Positions 35,858-45,213 of a stretch of DNA of 64,000 nucleotides are shown piece by piece (position 1 is the stretch's first letter; each line of letters starts with the position of its first letter). The position numbers and the translations under genes were made by a program. Under the pieces are notes generated by a model. The model did no database searches and had not been told where the DNA came from. It worked only from the letters and a program-made list of their open reading frames with translations. This DNA comes from Legionella oakridgensis ATCC 33761 = DSM 21215. Lineage in GTDB: Bacteria; Pseudomonadota; Gammaproteobacteria; Legionellales; Legionellaceae. Where the stretch lies: NCBI RefSeq assembly GCF_000512355.1, contig NZ_CP004006.1, forward strand, positions 2,624,501 to 2,688,500, in the 5' to 3' direction.

Positions 35858-38800
35858 TCAGGAACCCTCAGCACTTTGAGCAATAGAGTGAGAAGAATTA
35901 GCGATGTTTGGTGAATCTGAGTGTTTGCAAACGGTCGCATGGTTCACGTTTCTGCTGACTTTGATTTTTGTTTTAATAATGAGATAAACCCCTGGTAATA
36001 TAAATAAGGTAAATAATGTTCCCACGCATAAACCACTAATTAAGATCATTCCGATTGCATGGCGCGATTCCGCGCCTGCGTCATGAGATAGAACAAGAGG
36101 TATGGCTCCAAACACCATAGCCCCGGTTGTCATCAGCACTGGCCTTAACCGCAAAACCGCTGCTTTCTCGATTGCCTCGGCGAAGGGGGCGCCCTTCTGA
36201 TGAAGCTGATTTGCAAATTCAACAATCAAAATACCATGTTTACTGATGAGGCCAATTAAGGTAATAAGTCCCACTTGCGTATAGATATTTAATGATTGGC
36301 CAAATAAATAAGTAAACAATAAAGCCCCAGAACAAGCCAGTGGTACAGTAAATAGAATGATAAAAGGGTCAATAAAATTTTCAAATTGAGCTGATAAAAC
36401 CGCATAAATAAATACTAATGATAAAAAGAATAAAAATGCCATAAGATAGGAAGACTCTTTTAATGCTTTTGCTGCCCCAGTCCAGGTCAGTGTGTAATGA
36501 TGAGGCAATTCCTGCTTTGCCATAGTCCATACTTTTTCACTGGCTTGCGCCATAGAATCGTCTTTATGTAACTGAACATGCAATGTTGTTGAGCGCATTT
36601 GTTGAAAATGATCAAGAGAAACAGGCTGTGCTTTAGGAGTCATCTTTGTAATCGCACCGAGTGAAATTCGTTTCCCATTGGTTGTTGTCAGATACAGTTC
36701 GTCCAATGTCCACGGTGAAGCACTGCCCTTGACCGTTAAATTGTAAACAACTCCATCTTTTTCAAAATTCTGTGTCTTATCCCCACTAAAAAACACTTCA
36801 ATGGTTTTAGCAACCTGACTGGCAGTAAGTCCTAATTTTGCTATCTGATTATGATTTAGTTCGATGTTATATCCCATGGCATCAAGGCGCAAATCATAAT
36901 TTACCGATTCAAACTCCTTGCTATTATCCAATACTTGTTTAAGTTTTTCAGTTTCATTAAATAATTCTCTAAAACTGGCAGGACTGGAAATAACCAGTGT
37001 AAGCTCCGAACCAGTGCCCACATTGTCAATTCCCGGCAACCCCATATCCCAACTCCACACATGAGGGTCAATGGACGGATAGTGATTAAAAGAAGGCCGT
37101 AACTCATCAACAATCTGACTGGCAGAGCGTTTTCTTTGAGCATGTGACTTAAGAGGAAGAATAATGCTTGCCCCCCAATCCCCGATAAAAGTCAAGCGGT
37201 TATCTGTTTCGGGAAGAGCATGAATCGCTGTTTCAAGAGTTTTCACTTTATGATCAAGTGTATTAATATCCTCACCTGCAACCGCCGGTACATACACTCC
37301 AATTAAGCCGCGATCTTCTTTAGGCGCTGTCTCATGCCCTATATGATGATATAGAATGGCACTAGCAGCGATAGAAATTAAAGCCACCAGGAACGTTATT
37401 TTTTGTCGTTGTAATATCCACTGCAGGGAGGCGGCATAAGCTTGAGCAAGCTTATTGAATCTCTTATCAAACTGAGGCCACAAATTTTTATCATCTCTTT
37501 TTAAGAAATAGACACACATTAATGGAGAAAGCGTAAGTGCCACCAGCCCAGAAATAAACACACTTCCCGCCAAAGCAACCGCAAATTCAATAAAAAGCTG
37601 ACCCAACAGACCATCAAGAAAAGCAATAGGAAAATAAACACTGGCTAAAGTCAGCGTCATCGCCACAATGGCAAAACCAATTTCTTGCGCTCCGCTCATG
37701 GCTGCTTGATAAGGTGACTGCCCTTTTTCTATATGTCGCCAGATATTTTCCAAAACAATAATGGCATCATCAACGACAAGACCAATGGCCAACACCATGG
37801 CCAGTAATGTCATTAAATTAATGGAAAAACCAAAAATTTTAAGAAAAAGCAATGATCCCAACAATGAAATAGGAACTGTAATCAATGGAATGATGGTTGC
37901 ACGAACATTTCGTAGAAAAAGAAAGACGATGATAAGAACCAACAAAACCGCCTCACCAATTGCTGAGCGAATGTTCTTCAGCGAGGCATTGATGAAGTCG
38001 GATTGGTCAATGATAATCTTAACATGAAGATCAGCAGGAAGGGTTTGCCGTAAATGATTAACGACCCGCCGAACCTCCCTAGATACATCAATTGGATTAG
38101 CATCATTAGCGCGATTAATGGAAAGAACCAATCCCGCATGGCCATTGACCCGCACACGCATCTGACTATCATCGGTTTCCATAGCGACTTTTGCGACTGA
38201 TTTCAAAAAAACCGGATGACTAGGGCTTGATTTGATTAAAATATCTTCATAATCCGTTGGGCTTTTAAGCTCAGAAATTAAGGTACTGGGAATTTTATTT
38301 TGATAATTTCCACTAGGCAAAGAAATACGGCTCTTGGCAAGAGCCGTGATCACTTCATCGACGTTGATACCAAAAGAATATAATTTCTCAGGTTCCAGCA
38401 AAATAGTATAAGTGAATGGCTGTCCCCATACCTCGACAGAAGCAACGCCTTGCACACTACGAAACAAATTCTTTAAATTAAGATTTGCATAATGAGTTAA
38501 CTCACCAAACCCTTTAGAGGAAGATTCCAACGCAATACCAATAAAGGGCAACCCGGATGATTTACGCTGACGCTCTACTATAGGTGGTTTTACTTCTGAC
38601 GGTAATAAAGCACCCGTCCTTGCGACAGCATCCTGCGTTGCATTCAACGCCCTATCCATTGAAGTTCCCGCGCGAAACACCAAAGTAATTTGTGAGTTTG
38701 CTGCATTGGATTGAGACGTGATGGTTTCCAACCCTTCTATACCAGCCAGACGCTCTTCCAATACATTGGTTACCGCAGATTCAACAAGCTCCGGGCTTGC

Positions 38801-38959
38801 ATTAGGATAGTACGCCGAAACGGTTATTGTAGGAAAACTAATGTCAGGATATTCTCGAACAGATAAATGATGTAAACAAAGCAACCCCACGACAACAAGC
38901 ATGCCGTTTAGCAAGACAGCAATAACAGGATGGTTAATAAAATAACGAGTTAATTTCAT
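35858..38959 (-). CDS. RND multidrug efflux permease (AcrB/MexF-like)
   Basis: The 1033-residue inner-membrane pump of a tripartite efflux system, driven by proton flow. It has the expected twelve helices in two halves: helix 1 (HPVIAVLLNGMLVVVGLLCL), a large periplasmic loop with VREYPDISFPTITVSAYYPNASPELVE, the helix 4 charged pair motif VDDAIIVLENIWRHIEKG, and a second half with KHGILIVEFANQLHQKG and RLRPVLMTTGAMVFGAIPL. These features place it in the HAE1-type family, close to proteins that handle drugs or detergents. It overlaps nothing, starts 6 bases after the adaptor stop and forms an operon with it; an outer-membrane channel gene is not adjacent, so the pump probably uses a TolC located elsewhere. 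Confidence 0.95.
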   Translation of the reverse strand: MKLTRYFINHPVIAVLLNGMLVVVGLLCLHHLSVREYPDISFPTITVSAYYPNASPELVESAVTNVLEERLAGIEGLETITSQSNAANSQITLVFRAGTSMDRALNATQDAVARTGALLPSEVKPPIVERQRKSSGLPFIGIALESSSKGFGELTHYANLNLKNLFRSVQGVASVEVWGQPFTYTILLEPEKLYSFGINVDEVITALAKSRISLPSGNYQNKIPSTLISELKSPTDYEDILIKSSPSHPVFLKSVAKVAMETDDSQMRVRVNGHAGLVLSINRANDANPIDVSREVRRVVNHLRQTLPADLHVKIIIDQSDFINASLKNIRSAIGEAVLLVLIIVFLFLRNVRATIIPLITVPISLLGSLLFLKIFGFSINLMTLLAMVLAIGLVVDDAIIVLENIWRHIEKGQSPYQAAMSGAQEIGFAIVAMTLTLASVYFPIAFLDGLLGQLFIEFAVALAGSVFISGLVALTLSPLMCVYFLKRDDKNLWPQFDKRFNKLAQAYAASLQWILQRQKITFLVALISIAASAILYHHIGHETAPKEDRGLIGVYVPAVAGEDINTLDHKVKTLETAIHALPETDNRLTFIGDWGASIILPLKSHAQRKRSASQIVDELRPSFNHYPSIDPHVWSWDMGLPGIDNVGTGSELTLVISSPASFRELFNETEKLKQVLDNSKEFESVNYDLRLDAMGYNIELNHNQIAKLGLTASQVAKTIEVFFSGDKTQNFEKDGVVYNLTVKGSASPWTLDELYLTTTNGKRISLGAITKMTPKAQPVSLDHFQQMRSTTLHVQLHKDDSMAQASEKVWTMAKQELPHHYTLTWTGAAKALKESSYLMAFLFFLSLVFIYAVLSAQFENFIDPFIILFTVPLACSGALLFTYLFGQSLNIYTQVGLITLIGLISKHGILIVEFANQLHQKGAPFAEAIEKAAVLRLRPVLMTTGAMVFGAIPLVLSHDAGAESRHAIGMILISGLCVGTLFTLFILPGVYLIIKTKIKVSRNVNHATVCKHSDSPNIANSSHSIAQSAEGS

Positions 38960-38964
38960 GAGAA

Positions 38965-40041
38965 TTAACTGACCATCTTATTCGTATTAGGTTGATAAAG
39001 ATCAACCATCATGCCAGGATATAGTCGCTCTTGGCCTTTAATGATCACCTGTTGCCCTGATTTTAATCCTTCCACAACTTCAATTTTATCTTGTTGTTTC
39101 AATCCTGTTTTCACTGCAATCAATACCACTTTTCCTTCATGTGCAATATACACATGCGGCTCACCATTACGAAGAAACATCGCTTGCCAGGGAATGACAA
39201 TGACGCCTCGCCTCTCAGCAACCACCAAATTTACATCCACCGTAGAGCCAACAAGACAATTCTCACAATCAATATCAATATCTGCCGGACACATGTGTGT
39301 CTCTTCATCTAACATTTTTTGGAAATGACTTAGAGAGTAGGGTTTACCTAAAACATTTACGGATTGTCCCTGTTGAATCAAGCTCAAATTACCGCATGGA
39401 ATATCCACATCAACAACAAGCGAAGATGGGTCATAAACGGTAACAACGGCATCGCCAAGATTCACTTGCACACCTTCTCGTCGTTTATAAGCCCCAATCA
39501 ATCCATCAAACGGAGCATAAAAACGCAGATTCTCCAATTCCATTCTAGCTTTGGATGATTCTTTTTGCGCCTCAATCCAGGCTTGCTTTTTTTCTTCAAT
39601 TTCTTTGGCGCTGACAAAGCCTTGCTTAAGAAGTGGGCTCATCCGTTCATACTGAGTTTTGGCAAGGATTTCCTTATGTATAGAAAGCATTAAATTATGT
39701 TCAAGATCAGGATTATCAATCTTAGCAATGAGAGTTCCTTTACTAACCCTTTGTCCACTGGGGATCAACGTATCCAGCATACCAGTTCCTTTAGCAATCA
39801 AAACCGTTGCATGTTTCGGGTGTATTGTCCCCAAAAGACGAATCGTTTGCTGAAATTTTTGTTTTTTAACCGTCTCAACTTCTACTAATTTATTGGGCAT
39901 GGACTCCATTTGATCCTGAGTTGACGAACGAAGCAATGATTTACCAAGAAAAAAAGAAAGCGTCAGGCAAATAAGGAAAAAACATGATTTTTTCCACCAG
40001 GAATTGAGGTATTGTTTACGTAAGTTACGCAGAAGGTTCAC
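38965..40041 (-). CDS. RND periplasmic adaptor (membrane fusion protein)
   Basis: A 358-residue HlyD/AcrA-family adaptor linking the RND pump to an outer-membrane channel. An N-terminal membrane anchor (FFLICLTLSFFLG) is followed by lipoyl-like half-motifs (KQKFQQTIRLLGTI, GTGMLDTLIPSGQRVSKGTLIAKIDNPD), a helical hairpin (LSIHKEILAKTQYERMSPLL to EEKKQAWIEAQKE), then LRFYAPFDGLIGAYKRREGVQVNLGDAV and a C-terminal beta domain (VIPWQAMFLRNGEPHVYIAHEGKV). First gene of the pump operon. Confidence 0.92.
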   Translation of the reverse strand: MNLLRNLRKQYLNSWWKKSCFFLICLTLSFFLGKSLLRSSTQDQMESMPNKLVEVETVKKQKFQQTIRLLGTIHPKHATVLIAKGTGMLDTLIPSGQRVSKGTLIAKIDNPDLEHNLMLSIHKEILAKTQYERMSPLLKQGFVSAKEIEEKKQAWIEAQKESSKARMELENLRFYAPFDGLIGAYKRREGVQVNLGDAVVTVYDPSSLVVDVDIPCGNLSLIQQGQSVNVLGKPYSLSHFQKMLDEETHMCPADIDIDCENCLVGSTVDVNLVVAERRGVIVIPWQAMFLRNGEPHVYIAHEGKVVLIAVKTGLKQQDKIEVVEGLKSGQQVIIKGQERLYPGMMVDLYQPNTNKMVS

Positions 40042-40229
40042 CGTTTTTGCAACAGAAAAGTATTGCCAATATCACGAACTTTATCATATTAATGATCGGA
40101 TATTAACCATTTTTATCTGCATGGCTACAAATACCTATATACTGAAGTAAACGGCAAAAAAACTCATTTTTAGAACTTAAATCCTGATTATAAAAAGGAC
40201 TGATTCGAACCGACTTTTTATCCTTCTAA

Positions 40230-41021
40230 CTACCTAAGCTGCATGATATCTTCCGATCGCGACTCATCATCAAGTGCAATGTCTGCAAATGGATCTGGAG
40301 CGTTTATTAAATTATATGCCCGTAATCCAGGTACTTCATCTTCGTGTTCAGCGGCATAACATTCTGCTGCTTTATCCGATAAGTATTTCTGGGAAACAGG
40401 GTGCGTGTCATTTCGATAAGAAAAATATTGGCTGCCTGCAATGGCATTATTTGCCATTGGTTTTGGTCCCTGACTTATATCATGAGCCCGTAAAGCGTGT
40501 TCAATTTCCTGAATAATATTTAGCCAATCAACCGGTCCAATAGTCTTATTTTGAAACTGATAAATGGTAAATTGTTTACAGGAAACCTCTGCCCTCGCTT
40601 CCTCACCTTCTTCCAGTTTTCTTGCCAACACTGAGGGGCTTAACAGTTTAATTCCCGTCACCTTGTGCGCCATCAAAATTGGATAAATAAGAGACCAGGC
40701 CACAGCAACCTGCTCAGGATCCACAGATAGGTGTAATTTCCACCCCGTTGGTTCAGTATGCATGGCGAAGAGCATCGCTCGGCGGTCAAGTGGCACTGCG
40801 AAATTACGCGGCTCTCTTTTTTTAAAAACATTAATATAAATGTATGAGCCCAGAGCATACGCTTTATAACATCCGACTTCTTGACCAAGAATATGGATTA
40901 AATTACCGTATTCATACGGATCGTTGCCGGTCTCTTTTTCTTTTGGTAAATCATCCGTAAGATGTGCAACAGGGTTACGTTTACTTGGGAAACGATGAGT
41001 CAAATTCACGATTTTGAACAC
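40230..41021 (-). CDS. Putative OspF/SpvC-like phosphothreonine lyase, effector candidate
   Basis: A protein of about 263 residues. Segments line up with what is known of SpvC/OspF: YIYINVFKK (like YDVFIHARR), GWKLHLSV with K97 and H99 (like KFHISV), VTGIKLLSP with K127, an R at about 145 before KQFTIYQF (like QFTLYI), IEHALRAHDIS and finally SQYFSYRND with R205 (like KYLSYRNE). Numbers count from TTG 41027. These match the lysine/histidine acid-base pair and the arginines that bind phosphate. Phosphothreonine lyases remove phosphate from host MAP kinases irreversibly. The acidic tail (AAEHEDEVPG, DDESRSEDIMQLR) fits a secreted protein. The GTG at 41021, 7 bases after AAGGA, is the likely start. 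Confidence 0.5.
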   Translation of the reverse strand: MFKIVNLTHRFPSKRNPVAHLTDDLPKEKETGNDPYEYGNLIHILGQEVGCYKAYALGSYIYINVFKKREPRNFAVPLDRRAMLFAMHTEPTGWKLHLSVDPEQVAVAWSLIYPILMAHKVTGIKLLSPSVLARKLEEGEEARAEVSCKQFTIYQFQNKTIGPVDWLNIIQEIEHALRAHDISQGPKPMANNAIAGSQYFSYRNDTHPVSQKYLSDKAAECYAAEHEDEVPGLRAYNLINAPDPFADIALDDESRSEDIMQLR

Positions 41022-41071
41022 TTGCAAATCCTTCTTCGGCTTTGTTTTTGATTTCTTAAATTAATGTTGTA

Positions 41072-42955
41072 CTACCCCAATTTAGGCTTTTTATTTTTTT
41101 GGAATTCTTCAGAATCTTCGTTATTTTCATCATATTGCATTAAATCGCTACTAGCATCTGGCTGGTAAAAGGAAAAACGATTTTTAAGTTTTTTCTTCCA
41201 ATGCCATTTATTTGCCTCTATAGGCGCACTGTGAGTGACTGGCAATAAAGATTGAACAGTTAAAGTCTCTCTTCTAAAAAACATATTACTATGGCTGCCA
41301 GGATTCTGATATAACCCCGCGCCTTTTTTATACACATGCACATAAGATGGCGCTTGGCCAGTGTCACTATAAGGATAAGTTCCAAAATCAACAGCACCCG
41401 AACAATGACCGTTGATATAGTCCATCGCGTACGTTGGTAAATCAAGATCTATCCCACCCTGTTTTTTAACTACAGCAACATGGATTGCAAAAATTCCACC
41501 TTCTCTTAAAACGTTATATCCCCTCGTTATAGAAGAATATAAAAAACGACCCCGCCATTCCTCAAATTTAGCATAGCGAGCATGCGATTGCAGGCAGTAA
41601 TCATCATCATCTTGATACCGCTCTTGGTTATAATAGGGCGGCGAATAAAAAACCAAGTCATATCGTGTATTACGCTGACAAATATATGATTCACTTAAGT
41701 CTTCAACTGGTAATTTAAACAAATTAAAAGTTTTCCCATCCGCTTCAATTTGCGAACCAATTTCCCAAATGAGATTTTCTTCTTGTTGTTCCGGCTTTTT
41801 TCTGTATCTTGATAATCCTAACCCATCTACAGGACATTTTATTCTTTGAACTTCTCTAAACCTTAATGAATACGCCTGCAGCATTTCAATCTTTTTTTCA
41901 TAGAGAATAGGGTTTGGGTCAGTCTCCGTATAAACTCTCAATGAGTCAGTACTTTTGGCTCCAAGTAGACGTTCTCCCCATCCTCCAGTTGGATTAAAAT
42001 AATACTCTATTCTAATTCCATTGCTTTCCAGAAAAGCAATGAGGTCTTTAACATAGGCGGGGCGATATGCATTTGGGATAGAGCGCCTTAAGTCATCAAA
42101 GAATGATTGATGAGAATTATTGTTATTTAAACGAGTTAATATTTTGCCAATAAGAAGTGGGGTTGCAGTGTAAGCTTGGAATGAATATTGAACAGAATTA
42201 TATGGGCAAGCTACGCGAACGTCCATCATAAAAAAATCGCACGCCATTCTTCCAACGGTATCTTTATTTCCTAAAAGTGCCGTGTTTTTGCGTTTAAGCA
42301 AATCGTCATAATCTTGCAGTGCTTTATCCCATGAGGGAAATAACATTTGTGGTAATGGATGATTTCGTTTAGCGCGCTCTATGTAAAAATTAAATGCAAA
42401 AGCAGCTTTTACCAAGAGAATATAACACTCCTTGTGTTCGTGTATGCTCTTTTCACGCCCGGCGAGTTGGTCAAGTTCAGCAAGTTTGCTGTCGACTGCT
42501 CTAGCAAAAACAGCTGAATCTACATCCGTAAGCTCATAATAAATGCCTTCAATGGGAGTAGTTAAAATAGTTCTAAGTAATTTTAAAATTTCAGGATAGT
42601 TAGGCAGGGAATCTATGCATTGTTTTAATGCTGCATAAATTTCTTTGCTGTCTTTCTTTCTAGGTATAAATTTATAATCGAAAAGATTTCCAGTTTTTGC
42701 ATAACGTCTCGTCGTTAATTCCCTTAGAACGGTAGAGTAGATTTCATTCTGTTCGGGACTTATTTCTTCATCTTTAAACGCTATGAGAATTTTATAAAAC
42801 TCATCATACTTAATTTGAGATTCTGTGCGGTATTCTACGTTTTTCTTTTTATGGACTAATTTATCGGTGACTTTAGGTGCTTCTTTTTCCATCTGATTAC
42901 TCAGCTGCTCAATTTTTATCTGACTGGGAATTTTGTTCACGCAAAGTTTAAACAA
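41072..42955 (-). CDS. DNA methyltransferase-like protein with large N-terminal extension
   Basis: A frame of 627 residues. About 310 N-terminal residues are unrecognised but lead into a helical stretch (YSFQAYTATPLLIGKIL) seen before motif I in phage-type adenine/cytosine-N methylases. Motif I is PTGGWGERLLGA, followed by a D-P-N (TETDPNP). Motif IV is DLVFYSPPYYNQERY, near residue 436, followed by EWRGRFLYSSITRGYNVLREGGIFAIHV. The order I then IV is that of the gamma class. No target-recognition domain or restriction partner is nearby. The tail is acidic (YDENNEDSEEFQ). The first codon at 42955 is TTG; ATG 42892 is an alternative. It may be an orphan methylase or an effector acting on host nucleic acid. 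Confidence 0.7.
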   Translation of the reverse strand: MFKLCVNKIPSQIKIEQLSNQMEKEAPKVTDKLVHKKKNVEYRTESQIKYDEFYKILIAFKDEEISPEQNEIYSTVLRELTTRRYAKTGNLFDYKFIPRKKDSKEIYAALKQCIDSLPNYPEILKLLRTILTTPIEGIYYELTDVDSAVFARAVDSKLAELDQLAGREKSIHEHKECYILLVKAAFAFNFYIERAKRNHPLPQMLFPSWDKALQDYDDLLKRKNTALLGNKDTVGRMACDFFMMDVRVACPYNSVQYSFQAYTATPLLIGKILTRLNNNNSHQSFFDDLRRSIPNAYRPAYVKDLIAFLESNGIRIEYYFNPTGGWGERLLGAKSTDSLRVYTETDPNPILYEKKIEMLQAYSLRFREVQRIKCPVDGLGLSRYRKKPEQQEENLIWEIGSQIEADGKTFNLFKLPVEDLSESYICQRNTRYDLVFYSPPYYNQERYQDDDDYCLQSHARYAKFEEWRGRFLYSSITRGYNVLREGGIFAIHVAVVKKQGGIDLDLPTYAMDYINGHCSGAVDFGTYPYSDTGQAPSYVHVYKKGAGLYQNPGSHSNMFFRRETLTVQSLLPVTHSAPIEANKWHWKKKLKNRFSFYQPDASSDLMQYDENNEDSEEFQKNKKPKLG

Positions 42956-43118
42956 TAATCAAAATGTTCGTCAACGTAAATTGCCTTAGTCTAAAAATAT
43001 GTCATTCCCCAATTACAATATGGATGTTAAATCTAGATAAATATCTGCCACTGAATAAAATGGAAAAATTAAGGTCTTATATGGTCGAGGCCATATAATT
43101 CCCTAATATCAATGAAGA

Positions 43119-43313
43119 TTATTCTTTAGGTTTAAAGGGTGATAAATGCACCGCAGAAAACGGGTCATATTCTTCTTTATTTTTTTCATTGGCTAAATTT
43201 TTCTTTTCTTCATCGATGCGCTTGAATAGTTTACCAATATCTTCAGCATCTTCCGTAGCGCTCTCAACTTGTTTCTGCTTGGCACTCATCGTCTCTTTTG
43301 GCAGTATTGACAT
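43119..43313 (-). CDS. Small charged protein of unknown function
   Basis: A 64-residue protein (MSILPKETMSAKQKQVESAT...). ATG 43313 lies 8 bases after GAGG, so it is preferred to the GTG at 43322. The middle is a charged helix (FKRIDEEKKNLANEKNKEEYD). The end is SAVHLSPFKPKE. No family is recognised. It is next to two effector candidates on the same strand, and 163 bases separate it from the methylase-like gene start. Confidence 0.5.
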   Translation of the reverse strand: MSILPKETMSAKQKQVESATEDAEDIGKLFKRIDEEKKNLANEKNKEEYDPFSAVHLSPFKPKE

Positions 43314-43435
43314 AATCTTCACCTCAAGCGGACTGTCTATTAACTAAGAATAGCAGTTTAAAATTTAGTCTGCTTATTCAAACTCTCATTTAAAAAGGCT
43401 AGAATGAACTTCAGACCTCCTTTCTATAACTACTC

Positions 43436-44077
43436 ATGCGCCATCTAAGCTTCCTTGATCATGTCATATGCGAACTTGACACTGCCGTACGTACTTTATT
43501 GGTTCCCAAGCAGCGTACTGCTCGCAGGCCAAGCCCCGGACAAGAGTTCCCGGAACGCTCTTTGAGCGCGCAAGAAAAGCAGCATATCGCGGGGCTAATG
43601 CGTGTTAATCATACAGGAGAAGTATGTGCCCAAGCGCTTTATCAAGGCCAGGCTTTGACCGCAAAACTAACTGAAGTTAAAGTGCAAATGGCCGAAGCAG
43701 CAGAAGAAGAAGTGGATCATCTGGCATGGTGCGAACAACGTTTAAATGAACTCAACAGTCAAGTGAGCCTATTAAATCCTCTATGGTATAGCGGTTCATT
43801 AATGCTTGGCATGATTGCCGGATTAGCAGGCGATCGCTGGAGTCTTGGATTTGTTGCGGAAACGGAGCGGCAAGTCACAGCACATTTGGAAAAACATCTG
43901 GGGAACCTGCCTGCGCAGGATGACAAAACCAAGGCAATTTTGGCCCAAATGCAAGTCGATGAAGCTCATCATGCCCAAGTAGCTCGTGATGCCGGGGCTC
44001 TGGAATTACCTTTTTGGATTAAACAATTAATGAGCGGCGTATCAAAATTGATGACTAAAAGCAGTTATTATATTTGA
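43436..44077 (+). CDS. coq7: Ubiquinone hydroxylase Coq7
   Basis: The diiron hydroxylase of ubiquinone biosynthesis that adds the last ring hydroxyl (demethoxyubiquinol step), 213 residues. The metal ligands are visible as two E-x(n)-E-x-x-H sets: NHTGEVCAQALY, AEEEVDHLAWCEQR, FVAETERQVTAHLE and VDEAHHAQVARDAG. Length and order match the bacterial Coq7/UbiM-alternative family; it replaces UbiF in this lineage. Single gene, upstream of pit. Confidence 0.95.
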   Translation: MRHLSFLDHVICELDTAVRTLLVPKQRTARRPSPGQEFPERSLSAQEKQHIAGLMRVNHTGEVCAQALYQGQALTAKLTEVKVQMAEAAEEEVDHLAWCEQRLNELNSQVSLLNPLWYSGSLMLGMIAGLAGDRWSLGFVAETERQVTAHLEKHLGNLPAQDDKTKAILAQMQVDEAHHAQVARDAGALELPFWIKQLMSGVSKLMTKSSYYI

Positions 44078-44214
44078 GTCAGCTAAAAAGAGGAGTGGTG
44101 TTTACTAAACCAGCCAGTCTTAATATTGATTGACTTAGTATAATACCTCAATTATTTGAAGCTAGACTTTCCAAACTTGAAAAATAATACAAGCAGATTC
44201 TGCTAGGGAAATAC

Positions 44215-45204
44215 ATGGAAACGAGCATGCTCTTTATTCTCTGTGTTATCTTTATAGCTTACTTATTTGATTTCATTAATGGTTTTCATGATGCAGCTAA
44301 CTCTATAGCAACCATCGTGACCACCGGGGTTCTAACGCCTCGCCAAGCCGTGCTTTGGGCAGCGTTCTTTAATTTTATTGCTTTTATGTTCTTTCATCTG
44401 ATGGTGGCTAAAACCATTGGTTATGATCTAATCGATACCCACCTTATTAACACATCATTAATTTTCTCAGCGCTGCTAGGGGCAATTAGTTGGAACTTGT
44501 TGACCTGGTATTATGGCTTGCCCTCCAGCTCTTCTCATGCACTGATAGGCGGCCTTGCAGGGGCTGCCGTCGCTTTAAACGGCTTGGCAGCATTGAAACC
44601 AGCCGGATTTATCAAAGTGGCGATTGGAATATTTGTTTCACCTATTTTAGGATTTTTAATCAGTTTGTTATTCGCTTTTATTCTCTCCCGCCTGCTTCGC
44701 CGCCACAGCGAACATACACTCAATAAGACATTTAAACTATTTCAATTAGCTTCATCAGCGTTTTTAAGCTTGACTCATGGAGGCAATGATGCCCAGAAAA
44801 CCATGGGCATCATTGCTGTACTGCTATTTTCAACATCCTGGTTGGATGGTGTGTTTTATATTCCTTTCTGGGTTGTTATTTCCTGTCAGGCTGTCATCAG
44901 CTTAGGTACTCTGGCTGGGGGTTGGCGAATTGTGCATACCATGGGTAATAAAATTACCAAGCTCAATACTATGAAAGGATGCATTGCCGAAACAGGGGCG
45001 GCATCAATCATTTTTGTTTCAACTGAATTTGGAATTCCTGTATCGACGACTCAAACAGTGACCGGAGCCATTGCCGGGGTAGGACTTACGACGGGATTAA
45101 AAGGAACGCATTGGCCCGTTCTGGGCAAAATTTATCTTTCCTGGCTTTTAACCATTCCAGCGGCTGGAATGATTGCAGCCATTTTGCAAACATTGCTGCA
45201 ATAA
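44215..45204 (+). CDS. pit: Inorganic phosphate transporter, PiT family
   Basis: A 329-residue PiT permease, with the duplicated signature: FDFINGFHDAANSIATIVTTGVLTPRQAVLWAAFFN near the N-terminus and LTHGGNDAQKTMGIIAVLL in the second half. Ten or so hydrophobic helices, with WYYGLPSSSSHALIGGLAG and STEFGIPVSTTQTVTGAIAGVGL as paired motifs. It moves phosphate, probably as a metal-phosphate complex with protons. No PhoU-like partner is adjacent. It converges on the APC permease gene with 9 bases between stops. Confidence 0.95.
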   Translation: METSMLFILCVIFIAYLFDFINGFHDAANSIATIVTTGVLTPRQAVLWAAFFNFIAFMFFHLMVAKTIGYDLIDTHLINTSLIFSALLGAISWNLLTWYYGLPSSSSHALIGGLAGAAVALNGLAALKPAGFIKVAIGIFVSPILGFLISLLFAFILSRLLRRHSEHTLNKTFKLFQLASSAFLSLTHGGNDAQKTMGIIAVLLFSTSWLDGVFYIPFWVVISCQAVISLGTLAGGWRIVHTMGNKITKLNTMKGCIAETGAASIIFVSTEFGIPVSTTQTVTGAIAGVGLTTGLKGTHWPVLGKIYLSWLLTIPAAGMIAAILQTLLQ

Positions 45205-45213
45205 ACTCCTCTG

